A stretch of DNA of 64,000 nt, taken from assembly GCA_032209605.1 (NCBI GenBank), contig JASFXZ010000029.1:1601001-1665000 (forward strand), written 5' to 3'. The stretch comes from Mactromeris polynyma. Its lineage: Eukaryota > Mollusca > Bivalvia > Venerida > Mactridae. This document shows positions 21,063-33,957 of the stretch, piece after piece. Below the pieces are notes generated by a model. That model searched no databases and was not told where the DNA came from. It saw nothing but the letters and a program-made list of their open reading frames with translations. The position numbers were made by a program, and so were the translations under genes. Position 1 is the stretch's first letter. The number at the start of each line of letters is the position of its first letter.

Positions 21063-22333
21063 ATTTAGTTAACAATTTCAAACATGATTACACGAATCAT
21101 TGGTAATTCAACACTTGGTTTTACGAAATTATCTTATATACCTGATCGATGGGACGGTGCTTCGGACTGCTCACGTGATGTAGAAGACTCGGTAGCGCCG
21201 TACGATTTCTCCCGGCCTTTTTTCCTTATTGGGGATTGCCTGCTGAGTGACCTGAAATTATATTATAACCATGCATATATTCTTAACAGCTTTGCTACTG
21301 TGCATATTTGTGTTTCTCATACATCGATTATTATCTAGAATATCAATTAAATTTTCATCTGCCCTTGTAATTCGCTGTATCCAATAAAATAAACCGTCAT
21401 TGCTAAATGAACACGAGGTGCACGTGCATTTCGTGCAGTAAGTCATTAAATGGAAAGGAATAAGTTGCTACAGGGAACGCCACATACATAAGACAGTGCC
21501 TCCCAACACAGACCCCCGGGAAAACAACAATCCATAAAACATAAGGCACTTGATGGGGTTAAAGGGTACATACGTTAGGGAACAGAGGCGCAAGGAATGG
21601 CCTGGCATATTATAAGGAATAAATAGGAAAATTAAAGAGGACAAACAGTAAAGGGGGGGGGGGGGGGCAATTAATGGATGAGAAAAATAACAGGACAAGT
21701 CAAGACAGATGGCAACAATAGGCCGAAACTGGGCAGAAAACTACCTGACCACTATACATGTATAAAATTGCCATTCGTTGACATCCCTAAATTGCATTTA
21801 AAATCGAAAATAGTCGACTATTTCATCACCGTATTGTCGCTTCGGGGGTCGCAATATCCGCAGTATGTATAATTTGTATATACACGGTGACAAAGCGAGT
21901 GCAACTATTATTGTTGTTATTAACAGTATTGCTATAACGTATCGATATGTCCGTTTCAAGTTAATTGAGAACGGAAATAAGTATTCAACAAGGACGTATA
22001 ATGAATATTATCATTCTAAATATCTCAATTTTCGAGTGATACAAAACAATTGAATTATACGATGCATGGTTATTGGTCTAGAATTGTGATAGATAGATAT
22101 TTGTTCAAATAGTGTTTAATGTTTAAAAGGATTAACACAGTAGCTAATGCCATCATTGAACAACATCTTTTCTATTACCACAACAATTAAATGACTAAGG
22201 AATTCAAATTTATTGTTATTTTCCTTTGATCTATCATCGTTTAAACAGTCATACAGTAACAACCAACGGTCAGCTGACCTCTCCAGATTGCCCTGCCTCT
22301 GATCACATCCTAGATTCACCGAACTAAATTGAC
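21063..22333. other. Gene-free stretch with repeat fragments
   Basis: Near 21185 there is a fragment (TAGCGCCGTACGATTTC) related to the GAGCG MITE. The segment 21465-21745 is a repeat described separately and includes a G run at 21653-21667. The rest has no assignable feature. Confidence 0.4.
21465..21745 (-). repeat. Interspersed repeat family R2 (copy 1)
   Basis: It is the reverse complement of 35880-36195 and similar to 54035-54265. Shared words are CAGGGAACGCCACATACATA, AACAACAATCC and GGCAGAAA. A homopolymer G tract (about 15 G) interrupts it. Confidence 0.65.
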
Positions 22334-25300
22334 TATGTCTCTGATATCACCAGCTTTCCTGTGTCTCTGACATAACCAGCTTTCCTGAGTCTCTGACATA
22401 ACCAGCTTTCCTGTGTCTCTGACATAACCCGCTTTCCTGTGTCTCTGACATAACCAGTTTTCATGTGTCTCTGACATAACCAGTTTTCCTGTGTCTCTGA
22501 CATAACCAGCTTTCCTGTGTCTCTGACATAACCAGCTTTCCTGTGTCTCTGACATAACCAGCTTTCCTGTGTCTCTGACATAACCAACTTTCCTGTATCT
22601 CTGACATAACCCGCTTTCCTGTGTCTCTGACATAACCCGCTTTCCAGGGTCTCTGACATAACCCGCTTTCCTGTGTCTCTGACATAACCCGCTTTCCAGG
22701 GTCTCTGACATAACCCGCTTTCCTGTGTCTCTGACATAACCCGCTTTCCAGGGTCTCTGACATAACCCGCTTTCCTGTGTCTCTGACATAAGCAGTTTTC
22801 CTGTGTCTCTGACATAACCAGCTTTCCTGTGTCTCTGACATAACCAGCTTTCCTGTGTCTCTGACATAACCAGCTTTCCTGTGTCTCTGACATAACCAGC
22901 TTTCCTGTGTCTCTGACATAACCAGTTTTCCTGTGTCTCTGACATAACCAACTTTCCTGTGTCTCTGACATAACCAGCTTTCCTGTGTCTCTGACATAAC
23001 CAGCTTTCCTGTGTCTCTGACATAACCAGCTTTCCTGAGTCTCTGACATAACCAGCTTTCCTGTGTCTCTGACATAACCAGCTTTCCTGTGTCTCTGACA
23101 TAACCAGCTTTCCTGTGTCTCTGACATAACCAGCTATCCTGTGTCTCTGACATAACCAGCTTTCCTGTGTCTCTGACATAACCAGCTTTCCTGTGTCTCT
23201 GACATAACCAGCTTTCATGTGTCTCTACCATAACCAGATTTCCTGGGTATCTGACATTACCAGCTTTCCTGGGTATCTGACATAACCAGCTTTTATGTGT
23301 CTCTGACATAACCAGCTTTCCTGTGTCTCTGAAATAACCAGCTTTCCTGTGTCTCTAACATAACCAGCTTTCCTGTGTCTCTGACATAACCAGCTTTCAT
23401 GTGTCTCTACCATAACCAGATTTCCTGGGTATCTGACATAACCAGCTTTCCTGTGTCTCTGAAATAACCAGCTTTCCTGTGTCTCTAACATAACCAGCTT
23501 TCCTGTGTCTCTGACATAACCAGCTTTCATGTGTCTCTACCATAACCAGATTTCCTGGGTATCTGACATTACCAGCTTTCCTGGGTATCTGACATAACCA
23601 GCTTTTATGTGTCTCTGACATAACCAGCTTTCCTGTGTCTCTGACATAACCAGCTTTCCTGTGTCTCTGAAATAACCAGCTTTCATGTGTCTCTAACATA
23701 ACCAGATTTCCTGGGTATCTGACATAACCAGCTTTCCTGTGTCTCTGACATAACCAGCTTTCCGGTGTCTCTGACATAACCAGATTTCCTGAGTCTCTGA
23801 CAGAACCAGCTTTCATGTGTCTCTAGCATAAGCAGCTTTCCTGTGTCTCTGACATAACCAGTTTTCCTGTGTCTCTGACATAACCAGCTTTCCTGTGTCT
23901 CTGACATAACCAGCTTTCCTGTGTCTCTGACATAACCAGATTTCCTGAGTCTCTGACAGAACCAGCTTTCATGTGTCTCTAACATAAGCAGCTTTCCTGT
24001 GTCTCTGACATAACCAGCTTTTATGTGTCTCTGACATAACCAGCTTTCCTGGGTATCTGACATAACCAGCTTTTATGTGTCTCTGACATAACCAGCTTTC
24101 CTGTGTCTCTGAAATAACCAGCTTTCATGTGTCTCTAACATAACCAGATTTCCTGTGTCTCTGACATAACCAGCTTTCATGTGTCTCTACCATAACCAGA
24201 TTTCCTGTGTCTCTGACATAACCAGCTTTCCTGTGTCTCTGACATAACCAGCTTTCATGTGTCTCTAACATAACCAGATTTCCTGTGTCTCTGACATAAC
24301 CAGCTTTCCTGTGTCTCTGACATAACCAGCTTTCATGTGTCTCTAACATAACCAGATTTCCTGTGTCTCTGACATAACCAGCTTTCCTGTGTCTCTGACA
24401 TAACCAGCTTTCCTGTGTCTCTGACATAACCAGATTTCCTGAGTCTCTGACAGAACCAGCTTTCATGTGTCTCTAGCATAAGCAGCTTTCCTGTGTCTCT
24501 GACATAACCAGTTTTCCTGTGTCTCTGACATAACCAGCTTTCCTGTGTCTCTGACATAACTAGATTTCCTGTGTCTCTGACATAACCAGCTTTCCTGTGT
24601 CTCTGACATTACCAGCTTTCCAGGGTTTCTGAAATAACCAGATTTCCTGCGTCTCTGACATAACCAGATTTCCTGTGTCTCTGACATAACCAGCTTTCCT
24701 GTGTCTCTGACATAACCAGATTTCCTGAGTCTCTGACAGAACCAGCTTTCATGTGTCTCTAACATAAGCAGCTTTCCTGTGTCTCTGACATAACCAGTTT
24801 TCCTGTGTCTCTGACATAACCAGCTTTCCTGTGTCTCTGACATAACTAGATTTCCTGTGTCTCTGACGTAACCAGCTTTCCTGTGTCTCTGACATTACCA
24901 GCTTTCCAGGGTTTCTGAAATAACCAGATTTCCTGCGTCTCTGACATAACCAGATTTCCTGTGTCTCTGACATAACCAGCTTTCCTGTGTCTCTGACATA
25001 ACCAGATTTCCTGTGTCTCTGACATAACCAGCTTTCCTGGGTATCTGACATAACCAGCTTTCCTGTGTCTCTGACATAACCAGCTTTCCTGTGTCTCTGA
25101 CATAACAAGCTTTCCTGTGTCTCTGACATAACCAGCTTTCCTGTGTCTCTGACATAACCAGCTTTCCTGTGTCTCTGACATAACCAGCTTTCCTGTGTCT
25201 CTGACATAACCAGCTTTCCTGTGTCTCTAACATACGCAGCTGTGTTGGATCTCTGATATAACCAGCTTTCCTTGTGTCTCTGACATAACCAGCTTACTTG

Positions 25301-26465
25301 TGTCTCTAACATAACCAGCGTTTCTGTGTCTCAAACATAACCAGCTGTGTTGGATCTCTAACAAAATCAGTTTTCCTGGGTCTAAAACATAACCAGCATT
25401 ATTGGGTCTCTGACATATCCACATTTCCCGGGTCTCTGACATAACCAGCTTTTCTGGGTCAACCAGCTTTCCTGGGTTTCTGCATAACGAGCTTTCCTGG
25501 GTCTCTGACATAAACCGCTTACCTGGGTCTCTGACATAAACCGCTTACCTGGGTCTCTGACATAAACCGCTTTCCTGGGTCTCTGACATAAACCGCTTTC
25601 CTGGGTCTCTGCATTACCCGCTTTCATGGGTCTCTGTTATAAACCACTTACCTGGGTCTCTGACATATACCGCTTTCCTGGGTCTCTGCATTAAACGCTT
25701 TCAAGGGTCTCTGATATAACCAGTTTTCCTGTGTCTCTGATATAACCAGCTTTCCTGGGTCTCTGATATAACCAGTCATCCTGTGTCTCTGACATTACCA
25801 GCTGTTCTGGATCTCTTACACAACCAGCTTTCCTGGGTCTCTGACATTACCGGTTATCCCGGGTCTCTAACATAACCAGTTATCCTGGGTCTCTGACATT
25901 ACCGGTTATCCTGGGTCTCTGACATAACCAGTTATCCTGGGTCTCTGACAAAACCGGTTATCCTGGGTCTCTGACATAACCAGTTACCCTGTGTCTCTGA
26001 CATTACCAACTGTTCTGGATCTCTTACATAACCAGTTATCCTGTGTCTCTGACATTACCAGCTGTTCTGGATCTCTTACATAACCGGTTATCCTGGGTCT
26101 CTGACATAACCAGTTATCCTGTGTCTCTGACATAACCAGTTATCCTGGGTATCTTACATAACCAGTTTTCCTGGATCACTGACATAACCAGTTATCCTGT
26201 GTCTCTGACATAACCAGTTATCCTGGGTATCTTAAATACCCATTTATCCTGGTTCACTGACATAACCAGTTATCCTGGGTATCTTACATACCCATTTATC
26301 CTGGTTCACTGACATAACCAGTTATCCTGGGTCTCTTACATACCCATTTATCCTGGTTCACTGACATAACCAGTTTTCCTGGATCTCTTACTTAACGAGC
26401 TTTTCTGTATCTCTGATATAACCGGCTTTCATTGGTCTCTGACAGAGCCATTTTTCGGGATGTCA
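22334..26465 (-). repeat. 26-bp satellite, about 159 copies
   Basis: The + strand unit is CATAACCAGCTTTCCTGTGT followed by CTCTGA. The stretch 22334-25310 is homogeneous. From 25310 to 26465 it diverges (GGGTCTCTGACATAAACCGC, then GGTTATCC variants). An 11-unit, 286-bp higher-order duplication is visible: 24441-24726 repeats as 24727-25012. The marker GAGTCTCTGACAGAACCAG recurs at 23791, 23947, 24441 and 24727, all multiples of 26 apart. The long minus-strand frames are repeat-derived. Confidence 0.97.
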
Positions 26466-27954
26466 GACCTTACCTTCTCGTAAAACGTATACCTATAAAA
26501 CAAGCTGATACGTCCTCATATGTATGGTGTATGATCAACAGGGGGGTATGTAGCGATTTTTAACAGTATTATATAACTTTCTGTGTCTAACAAGTGTCTT
26601 TTATAAAAAAAGGAGAATATCTGAAATCCACTGATGTGATCTGTGAGACATCTCCAAAACAATGAAAACCATTTCTAAAATCATGTGTGGCTTCACTTAT
26701 TTTTGTGTGTGCATTATTGTATGGACAATAGTCACGCACTTACGTGTAGACTTACGTACAGGTGTCACCACCTTGTCAGAGATTTTAAAAAATCCATTAA
26801 AAAATGTTCAGTAGAAAAAATATCAGACTCTAGACTAAGCTAACCTTCCACTAACAAAAGACAACCAGAAAGTTTGTATTTCTACTTATTTTTAATAACA
26901 CGGCGTGAAAATTATCGGTTAACACGCGACTGTTCTGTTTGATTTCATTTCTTGTTGCAAAATATTCACAATATGTGCCTGTTTACTGACAGCAGTACTG
27001 AATGAAACGGTTGAAAACTAACTTACTTAATACAGACGGACGGACGAACACGTGATATGAGGAGATCAGGTTTATCCTTGACCTGTTGAAGATAAATTTA
27101 CTTAGATATGAAATGCGGTACACGAGAATATTTGAAGCCATTTGAGGGTAGAAGGAAAACGTGATAGAAAATGTTCAACACGTTTAATAAATGTGACATA
27201 AATATATTCAAAATAAACAATAAAGTACTTACATTATAGATCCTGTGACAGTTACTACTTTATCAACATCTCCATCATCGTATATAACTGCAACATCCGC
27301 GTTATCTACTTTCACTTCCTTGCCAGGTCAAAGTTAATATTTTCGTTAGATTCCGTAATCATTCGGGTAAGTCCGTGAGGTAACCCAATTAGCAATCGGA
27401 TGTCCTCGTTTGTTTTCCTTCACAGTCAAATCTAGCATGGGGTCATGGCTCACTGATTGCTAACGCTGTCAGTATAGCCAAGCGGATACAATCACTTCGA
27501 TTATCTGATTGGACAAGATTACCTTATGCGCGCGCATTTTCTTTATCCGGTATCTTGATCACGTGATCAACTTCAGTCTTGATCAGCGCTGAAACCTAGA
27601 CCGTTTTAGATCCTAAAACCAATTTTACGACTTACGGGGTACATGTCGGGGTCAACAAAAATACCTATAAGTACCTACGTGTACATGGTGATTGATGACC
27701 TTATAAACAAAAATAACGAACGAACGCTGAAACATAGTCACGCGGATTCTATTACGCCTGGCCTTACCGACGCGGAGCAATAGGAGGTTTGGCCAGGATT
27801 CCAGGCTAAGACAAATCAAGATCGACTGCCTTAGTATACCGTAATTCGGTCATGCCGCCTGCGAATTGGGATTATATTTGCAGTTTCAAAACAAGCCATA
27901 GATAGTTCGGCTAATTATGAAGGCCAAAGCTTTATCCGCACTTCGGGTACGTCT
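26466..27954. other. Gene-free stretch, possible R-SNARE promoter side
   Basis: I see no certain gene. The segment 27340-27600 is less AT-rich and contains GCGCGCGC-like sequence (27528) and a perfect palindrome TTGATCACGTGATCAA near 27556. An open minus-strand segment with a good donor is listed separately. Confidence 0.35.
27233..27327 (-). other. Possible exon (minus strand) with strong donor
   Basis: The minus strand is open for about 31 codons (KEVKVDNADVAVIYDDGDVD, then KVVTVTGSI) and ends at ATAAT|GTAAGTAC, a strong donor. Its phase (2) does not fit the R-SNARE middle exon, so as coding sequence it would need another exon between. It could be a 5' UTR exon of that gene or coincidence. 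Confidence 0.25.
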
Positions 27955-28077
27955 GCAGGAGATTGCCATGAGTTATCTCCCTTCCTGTGTCCATATATTT
28001 AACACGCGTCAATCATATACATGTAGGACGCTACAGAAGGGCTATAGAAAGAGAGATAACTCGTGACAATCTGCTGT
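27955..28077. mobile_element. Palindromic MITE (CTCCCTT arms)
   Basis: The left arm is GGAGATTGCCATGAGTTATC and the right arm is GAGATAACTCGTGACAATCT. The centre has a CATATATTTAACACGCG core. It is a diverged member of the family at 18441-18890. Confidence 0.65.
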
Positions 28078-28134
28078 GGTGTTGTATGCTTACCAGATAG
28101 CTATACATGATACCACAAACACGTTGTTTATAAC

Positions 28135-31029
28135 TAGGGATGTCAACCAATATTCCGATATTCGAATATTCGTTTGTACGTTCGAATATTCGAATACTAA
28201 TTCGAATATTCGATAAAATGTTGTTGTTTTTTTCAATATAAAAGCTGAATGCAATTGTATTAAATTTCAACGATGGAAATTATAGCATTAAATGATATTT
28301 TACGCGTGAAAATAATATCTACATGTGTTAATTGACATGTTATGTTGTATATTTGGGGGCAAGAGAGATATAACACTCCGGTGATGACAGTTAATTAGGC
28401 CCTGCACATATAAGTAATCACGGCATATCCAACAATCTGTCTTCTCACATAATACCCGATAAATTTAATCGATAATGGAAGCAATCGATCGCTACTGTTC
28501 CGTATCTTTCGGCAATTTCCGGAAGATCACCGACGCAAATCGTAAGTCATTAATGAGGGTCATAAAACCCCAGAGTCATAAACACCGGATTAGCAATAGT
28601 ATTAGGCCTACCGTGTTTTAAGTTATAGTGGTTTTAGCGGGATATTTATACATAAGAAAACAGAAGAGTATTTTTATACATTTCAACAGAGACTATATAT
28701 ACCTATCTTATATCCCAGATTTCAAACATAATATGTCTCTATTATTTAATATATAGCAAACGCTTGTACACATATTTTAATGACTATCAATATACATTTA
28801 TATTTTACGGCCCACACAAACTCATATTAAAGTGTGACGTTATATATTTAACTTCCCTACTCCTGCATATTTAAGTTTATTCCACTTTTAATTTTAATTC
28901 ATAACGCTCTTCAGTAAATCAATTAATTTTTCTATCTTAATTTTGTGCTGGCTCCCTTCTTTTTCAATAAAATCTTAATTTCCTGTTCGGTCATGTCGTC
29001 GAAGTTTACACTAGAACATATTTCTTGTTGGTGATTTTCATGCGCGATTTCAATTTCCCTATTTATTCTAAGTTTTTTGGCCGATCTTGACATGTAAATT
29101 CTACTTTCCCAATAGTCACTATTGTCTTTATTATATGTTCTTTTTTTGTCGTTCAGCCATGCTTGTTCGATTTCATTTGATGAATTTGCTTCAATATATC
29201 ATTAGTTTTCTCGACACCTTGTCCAGAAAACTGGATTTAACTTCCTAGTCTGGATACAAACATTTTATTATTTTAGCATTTCCATTTATCATTTTGCTTT
29301 GGGGTAAATATCTTACTGCAGTACTATGCGCTAATTATCCTTGTTTAATGACCCTTGAAACTTTGACCATCGTTCTTATAAGCCCGAGGCATTGATAATT
29401 ACGGATTAACTTTAACACCTTTAATTATTGTCGTCTATGAAATTGCGGCAATATATGTGCCAAATAGACCGTGCATGGGTTTAAGCCGAATAGTATACGT
29501 ATTAACAACCTTGTCATTTTTAAAGTACATATTTATAATGTAATTGTATTTCAACATTTATCATCGTTAAAAATTAATAAATAATACTATAGCGAAACAT
29601 GAAAACATCATATAGCTTTAAAAAGTATCACGTTTATACATGTATAATAGTTAATGGTATGTGTATAAAATGCTGAAACTATAGAACGTAATCATTATAT
29701 TCCTTGATAGCATCGAATCTCTGACTGCATAGTCACGCATATAGATGACTATATATGGTACAATTACATAACAGCATACCGTAAAAAAGTAATTTCAAGT
29801 AACTATTCCCGACACTTTAATATTTTACTAAGTGCATTAGAGAGTCATATAAAGTATATACGAACTTTTCCTGAATAAATACAAATGTACATATAAACAC
29901 GGACCTATATGGTATATAGGTCCGTGATATAAAATATTACTTCTAGTAAAATGTGCATATGACCACTTTCGCTAAATATACTAAAAGCTTTTTGATAATG
30001 ACTGTCTTAAATTAATACTTACATTTGTTCTTCTTTTATTAAGGTACAGGTGTGACAATAATTATTTTGGTGTGAAATTTCAAAACTTGACAAAGTGAGA
30101 AGAAATCCCTTTTGGCAATAAAATAAATTTCATACATATACATTCTTTAGCTGATACAAATGACTAATACACAAATTAGTAATTATTACCAAGTTTGTTT
30201 TTTTTTCAATTTCAAGACCTTTTAAGATAACATGTAATTCAGGATAATAACAATTTATAATATAATTCAACAGTATTTCTATTATTACCCTGAACCTGTT
30301 CGAAAGGCTTTATAACTTCAATCATTCATTGTCAAGATTTCTATAATCCGCACTGAAGGGAGTTTTATTGCCGTGCTATAAAAACATAAACGGACCGCAA
30401 ACCCGATTAACTTCGTTAGTTTCCGTTAGTTTCCGCTACTGTTTAACGGACTAAACCGAACATATAAAATAATTACAGGTGGTTTGACAAAAGTATTAAT
30501 TCCCCCGCCTAATTTTTTTTCAATTTCACATTTAAAAACATCATTGTTTCAAAAAATGTATATTTTATATGAAAGTGAATGCGAACCTCAAAAAAGTTTT
30601 AAAGGGAAAAAGTTATAGCTAATTAAACAACAAAATTTGATGGATTTTTCAGTGAAATTACCGACTTTGTATGTAATTCAATAGGAATATAGGGTCACTC
30701 TATGTTTGTATGAATTCCCCCACCTAAATTATGTCTCTCATTATTTATTTTTATATATTTGAAATCCTAAGATTTTGTTCTTTCCAAATCTGAATGCGAA
30801 CTTGAAATATGTTAATAAATAAGAAAGTTATTCCCTAATTTGTTAAACGTCCCTTCTTATTTCTATATAGCCGATTATCGATTTTTAGTTATCGGCAGAA
30901 GACAAATTGTTGCATATGTGAGTGTTACAACTTGATCGATCAGTTTAAAACAAAACTTTCAAATGTATTATTATCAAATAAGAAGGTCGAATATTCGAAT
31001 ACCAAAACTGCTATTCGTTGACATTCCTA
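28135..31029. mobile_element. 2.9-kb non-autonomous element with hAT-like ends
   Basis: The left end is TAGGGATGTCAACCAATATT and the right end is the complement of TAGGAATGTCAACGAATAGC. It is flanked by TTTATAAC (28127-28134) and CTTATAAC (31030-31037), an 8-bp duplication with one difference. Both ends carry TTCGAATATTCG palindromes just inside. The 8-bp duplication and TAGGGATG-type ends suggest the hAT superfamily. No hAT transposase or dimerisation domain is visible. The interior contains a diverged direct repeat (about 30490-30630 and 30700-30840). Confidence 0.8.
28932..29198 (-). CDS. Unknown open frame inside the hAT-like element (fragment)
   Basis: A minus-strand frame stays open for 88 codons and ends TAG at 28932-28934. 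It has no early Met; the first Met is about 50 codons before the end. It reads EIEQAWLNDKKRTYNKDNSD, then YWESRIYMSRSAKKLRINRE, and ends KKKGASTKLR. The composition (Lys/Glu/Asp-rich, helical, Trp spaced) is protein-like and unlike the AT-rich surroundings. It may be a captured exon or a domain from the parent transposon. I do not recognise the family. Confidence 0.3.
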   Translation of the reverse strand, partial: YIEANSSNEIEQAWLNDKKRTYNKDNSDYWESRIYMSRSAKKLRINREIEIAHENHQQEICSSVNFDDMTEQEIKILLKKKGASTKLR

Positions 31030-31299
31030 CTTATAACCAATCGAATGACAGCATTTATTTAAATCCACTTGGACGTCTTTAGTTACTGGCCATTATAGTA
31101 TTTTAGTCATAGACTTTTTGGCTGAAAATTATTAAGAGCTTCCGTGAACATGCGATACACCAATAAACAGTATGAAGGAAATAACAATAGACTACACCAA
31201 TACCAATATTAAACCTAATTACCTACTTTGATTGGTAAACATGATCTTCGGGAATTGCGGTCAAGAACTCAATGTAGTAGATGAAGATAAACACATTTT

Positions 31300-31541
31300 C
31301 GTCGGCTTAATTCCAGAGGGACGAAAGTCATTTTTTGGCAATATTGAGTTTTAGGTATCGTTTTGTTCGTCTCTTTGAGCTGATGATGAGATTTGTGACC
31401 CTGTAGAACTGTTCTAACTAGAATAAACTCCAATATCACAAAGACGTAAGTATAAAAACTTATTGATTCTTCAATCTTTAAACGCTTATTTCTCAAAACT
31501 AATAAAATGCTACTTACGTCAGTGTAGAATTAAGGCGACGA
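31300..31541 (-). mobile_element. 242-bp MITE with CGTCG(G/C)CTTAATTC ends (copy 1)
   Basis: The ends CGTCGGCTTAATTCCAGAGG and CGTCGCCTTAATTCTACAC (complement) form an imperfect inverted repeat of about 30 bp. It is the inverted counterpart of 35477-35723. Flanks here (TTTT and ATTA) do not form a clear duplication. Confidence 0.8.
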
Positions 31542-31755
31542 TTAATGCTATCAACAAGTAAAGTGTCAGTAATCTAAAACAGGTTGTGCCTTTTTACTTT
31601 TCCACGGGAAAATATACGTTCACTCCAATAATAAACAGATAATTTTGAATAAACAAGTTTTTTAATTATTTCACGATGAAAAGTGTAATTTTCAACATTT
31701 AGCACTTATCTGCCAGTAGCAACACAGGACTCAACTATAAATTCAGAATGACTAA

Positions 31756-32131
31756 CATTCTTCCGGAGGCGTTGCCCATGTGTGGGATGCCGGTGGTAAA
31801 TAAATGCAAATACACGTTCATTCTTCCGGAGGCGTCGCCCATGTGTGGGATGCCGGTGGTAAATAAATGCAAATACACGTTCATTCTTCCGGAGGCGTCG
31901 CCCATGTGTGGGATGCCGGTGGTAAATAAATGCAAATACACGTTCATTCTTCCGGAGGCGTCACCCATGTGTGGGATGCCGGTGGTAAATAAATGCAAAT
32001 ACACATTCATTCTTCCGGAGGCGTCGCCCATGTGTGGGATGCCGGTGGCAAATAAATGCAAATACACGTTCATTCTTCCGGAGGCGTCGCCCATGTGTGG
32101 GATGCCGGTGGTAAATAACTGCAAATACACA
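31756..32131 (+). repeat. 63-bp minisatellite, 6 copies
   Basis: Units contain CATTCTTCCGGAGGCGTCGC, CCATGTGTGGGATGCCGGTG and GTAAATAAATGCAAATACAC. Copies differ at few positions. Since 63 is divisible by three the array is open on both strands in all six units. An inverted diverged monomer with the same left flank lies at about 33960-34020. Confidence 0.95.
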
Positions 32132-32199
32132 TTTTATCACCACAACGGAAAGTGATGTATACTTCATAATACCCACCTACCGTTTGTCATGTATACACT

Positions 32200-32390
32200 C
32201 AAACCTGTCTGTAAAGACCACCCATGGGAACAGCAAAATGTGGTCTTTGTTTACAGGTGGTCTCTATTAACATATTAATTATCATTGAAAATGGTCTGAT
32301 GAGAGATAAAATTGGTGGTCTTTGCAGACAGGTTTTGCAATAGTGGTCTTTGTTCGCAGGTGGTCTTTAACACAGGTTTGACTGTAGATG
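32200..32390. mobile_element. MITE-like element with AAACCTGTCTGTAAAGACC ends
   Basis: It starts CTCAAACCTGTCTGTAAAG and ends TAACACAGGTTTGACTG. The interior has repeated GGTCTTTG and ACAGGTGGTCT words in both orientations. It is similar in style to, but distinct from, the CAGTAAAACCTC family. Confidence 0.6.
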
Positions 32391-33957
32391 AAACAATCAA
32401 TATCTTTTAAAAAAGATGGTCGGCGAAATCTATATGAATCAAATTTGTTGCAATATAAAGGTTAAGATTTGTTGTGCAAGATAAATGAAAACAAAACAAA
32501 CCAAGACAAAACAAATAAGTTATGTAGTTTAGTGGTCCCTTATGTTGGGGAGTTAAACAACGGGGATTGTCGTACATAAACACTACTTCAAAGTGTACAC
32601 CTTAGGAATGCGATTCTGCAAAGTCAACACAGTGAACACTGATATGATATAGTTTATTCATCCAATTATATATTATTATCTGGCTTATAAGTAAATGTCA
32701 TTAATATTCATAGCAACATAAATTCGAATACCAAAAATTCTTCCTAATAGTGTCCCAGCTATTATTTTGATTCTACACAATACATGTTAGCACTCCCAGT
32801 ACTTTGATTCTACACGATCTTTGATGGAGGATCAATTCGTAAATACCGCATTCGGCCAATTCCGACATTGTTCGGGTTAGTCTTCGTGCCTTTCCGTATA
32901 CAATCAAAGCGCTGAAAGCGCAGAAAGACTGGGGCAGACAAATTTTGTTCGTGTTCTGTAAAGACTTGTCAACCCTAGATTGTACAAGTATTGCACTGTG
33001 TCAAATTTCAAAACATGCATGTATGACTACAGTTCAACCTGGACTATGATAGGACCGGTTTTAGTTTACCGCCTTCACTTCTAATCAATGTGTGTGCGGG
33101 CGAGTTGATCTTAACGTTTATTTATTTAACTAATCTTGTTATCAATCATTTGATTGCCAGTCCGACAGGCTTGCAAGCATTACATGTACGTTGAATTTTA
33201 TCGTGCTGGCTACCTAATGGCTTACCAATTTTGAAAATTAGCAAATGGGCAAATTTGAAATTATGATTTACTTTAACATTAACACCTGAAATGCCTTTTT
33301 GACGACACAAACAAAGTTTAAATGTCCAACAAGCGAATGTGCAGACAATCGTTGAGCGTAAACAGCAATGGATGTTGTAAACCCGTCCGATCCGTACCGT
33401 TTCGACGGGTTTACATGTGCGCACCGTTTACTTAATATTGATCGATTTTTCGTACACCAGTCTAAAAACGGGTTCGGATTCGTACTGAATTTCGTTCGTA
33501 GTTTCTTTATTTTCGTCCGCAATCGATACGGTATGAAAAATTTAAAAAGAGCTAAAATTCGATATCTATGTTTTCCATTTTAGCAAAAAATACACTCGCT
33601 GGTTTTGTAATCCAATTAATAAAAGAGTAGTGGCTTAATCAAGCTTTATTTTTATTATCATTTGTCTTGAATGTGTTATCAACAGGTCATAAACATTCGC
33701 CATAGTGTTCCCACACCATTCACTAATGAGTGCTTATCAGTAACCTGATACTAGGATGTGTATTCGCACTGGCTGTGGGGATTGTAAAACCGATCAAATG
33801 TGTCTAACTCTGATACGGCTGTTTCCAAAATTACGGTTACTAAAGACATGGGGCTAACGCCCCAGTCTAAAAAGTGAACAAACATCATTTCTTTTTAAAA
33901 AATATTAGTATATATGTAACATTTCCCTACCACAACTTTGTTTGTATTTGCGTTTAT

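Noticed and set aside
22316..25627. Long minus-strand open frames (up to 300 codons) as a repetitive protein gene
   Set aside because: All three frames are open with the same cyclic peptide because the 26-bp unit lacks stops. There is no promoter, splice or start evidence, so they are kept as a satellite and noted as a hypothesis only.
28031..28270. 79-codon minus-strand open frame
   Set aside because: It spans the end of a palindromic MITE and the left terminus of the hAT-like element, so it is a junction artefact.
31735..32176. Open frames on both strands (131-135 codons) across the 63-bp array
   Set aside because: The period is divisible by three and the unit lacks stops. No flanking coding signal is present.
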